From CAYHZL01 sp964361075 (GTDB taxonomy: Bacteria > Bacteroidota > Ignavibacteria > UBA10030 > UBA8401): a stretch of 6,281 nucleotides of DNA. Below the pieces are notes generated by a model. That model was not told the origin of the DNA. It did no database searches and saw only the letters and a program-made list of their open reading frames with translations. Within the stretch, counting starts at the first letter, position 1, and the number at the start of each line of letters is the position of its first letter. Below are positions 5,791-6,281 of this stretch, in pieces. Made by a program: the position numbers and the translations under genes. The stretch is from positions 1 to 6,281 of the forward strand of contig CAYHZL010000198.1 of NCBI GenBank assembly GCA_964361075.1. Reading direction: 5' to 3'.

Positions 5791-6158
5791 TACATTCGCG
5801 GATTATCGTGGCTTATCGGGCGCGCTTCTACCATCGAAACTTTACCATCAAAGACCGCGCCCTCATCAATCACCAACCGCGCCGCGCGAACATCGCCACG
5901 CACAACTGATTTTCCTTCGAGCACTAATTTATCAACCGCGCTGATATTTCCCTTAATCTTTCCACCAACTGTAACATTGCGTGCATTCACCATGCCTTCA
6001 ATTTCACCGGTCGCACCGATCGCCAAATTTTCACCTGCATACACTTCGCCCGCCATTTTTCCATCAATACGGATGCTGCCTTGCGTGCGAATTTTCCCTT
6101 CAACAGTTGTTCCTGTTCCGATTAGGTTTAAATCTTTCAATCCATTTTTTTCTGCCAT
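5790..6158 (-). CDS. bactofilin family cytoskeletal protein
   Basis: A 122-residue protein composed almost entirely of the bactofilin domain (PF04519, formerly DUF583). From about residue 12 to 108 it shows short beta-strand repeats with Gly turns and alternating hydrophobic residues (GTTVEGKIRTQGSIRIDGKM, IEGMVNARNVTVGG, IKGNISAVDKLVLEG, VRGDVRAARLVIDEGAVF), typical of a right-handed beta-helix. Bactofilins polymerise without nucleotide and act as scaffolds for cell-shape or cell-wall proteins. The termini are short and there is no membrane segment. The start is backed by a good Shine-Dalgarno (AAGGTG at 6164-6169). It is the first gene of the cluster seen here and overlaps atpZ by one base, so it is likely part of the same transcript. 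A direct role in ATP synthase assembly is not shown. Confidence 0.92.
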   Translation of the reverse strand: MAEKNGLKDLNLIGTGTTVEGKIRTQGSIRIDGKMAGEVYAGENLAIGATGEIEGMVNARNVTVGGKIKGNISAVDKLVLEGKSVVRGDVRAARLVIDEGAVFDGKVSMVEARPISHDNPRM

Positions 6159-6163
6159 CGGTT

Positions 6164-6169
6164 CACCTT
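6164..6169 (-). promoter_or_regulatory. Shine-Dalgarno of the bactofilin gene
   Basis: AAGGTG on the minus strand lies 5 nt before the ATG at 6158, which fixes the start. No clear -35/-10 or Bacteroidota-type promoter could be assigned in the short stretch (6170-6204) between this site and the hairpin repeat. Confidence 0.6.
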
Positions 6170-6204
6170 ACTAAAAAAATTTGTAACTGATCAGTGTGTT
6201 TTTT

Positions 6205-6254
6205 GTCCCGAAGGTTCGCCACGGCTAATGGTGGCGAAGCCATCCCTTCGGGAC
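6205..6254. repeat. 50-bp hairpin repeat upstream of the cluster
   Basis: GTCCCGAAGG (6205-6214) pairs with CCTTCGGGAC (6245-6254), and TTCGCCAC (6215-6222) pairs with GTGGCGAA (6231-6238) around the loop GGCTAATG. A 6-nt bulge (6239-6244) separates the two right arms. Bases 6234-6253 are the exact reverse complement of the 20-base core in both 47-bp repeats at 2947-2993 and 3114-3160, so all three belong to one family. A further arm pair, CGCCA (6257-6261) and TGGCG (6277-6281), runs into the window edge. Confidence 0.8.
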
Positions 6255-6281
6255 TTCGCCAGATGTTCCAAGGGAATGGCG

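Noticed and set aside
6186..6195. ACTGATCAGT palindrome as an operator upstream of bactofilin
   Set aside because: A perfect 10-bp palindrome, but short, A/T-flanked and without a second site or recognisable promoter, so chance is a fair explanation. Its resemblance to the ACTGA ends of the 5005-5148 element is too short to use.

Overview
The window holds most of an F-type ATP synthase operon. All ten genes lie on the minus strand and are transcribed from high to low coordinates. The organism is probably a member of the Bacteroidota/Chlorobiota group, perhaps Ignavibacteria-like. This is an inference from four things: the gene order (bactofilin, AtpZ, AtpI-like, then a, c, b, delta, alpha), the long histidine-rich N-terminus of subunit a, the character of the alpha subunit, and the family-like palindromic repeats between genes. 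It was not tested by any search.

Layout in transcription order: a 50-bp hairpin repeat (6205-6254); a bactofilin gene (6158-5790); atpZ (5790-5533), whose ATG shares one base with the bactofilin stop; a four-helix AtpI-like gene (5570-5148); a 144-bp MITE-like element with terminal inverted repeats and a 5-bp target duplication (5005-5148); atpB, subunit a (4990-4040); atpE, subunit c (3974-3717); a palindromic repeat (3653-3702); atpF, subunit b (3627-3109); a nested repeat block with two exact 47-bp direct repeats around an inverted-repeat core (2947-3160); atpH, delta (2926-2375); a short repeat remnant (2343-2364); and atpA, alpha (2316-766). After atpA, where gamma (atpG) would usually follow, there is a small basic protein of unknown function (750-544). 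It overlaps an AbiEii/MNT-like nucleotidyltransferase (595-104). A C/G-rich hairpin repeat closes the window (15-65). Gamma, beta and epsilon are not in the window.

The a, b and c subunits build the membrane Fo motor and delta and alpha belong to F1 and its stalk. AtpZ and the AtpI-like protein are small membrane accessory proteins associated with assembly. The visible ion-site residues (Glu69 of c without the sodium motif; Arg237, His246 and Glu279 of a) suggest proton coupling.

The most notable feature is not a gene. Most of the larger intergenic gaps of this essential operon contain a palindromic repeat, and one repeat copy has supplied the last ~15 codons of atpF. The two-gene nucleotidyltransferase pair fused to the operon end is the other item to follow up. 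I see no CRISPR array, RNA gene or complete transposase gene.
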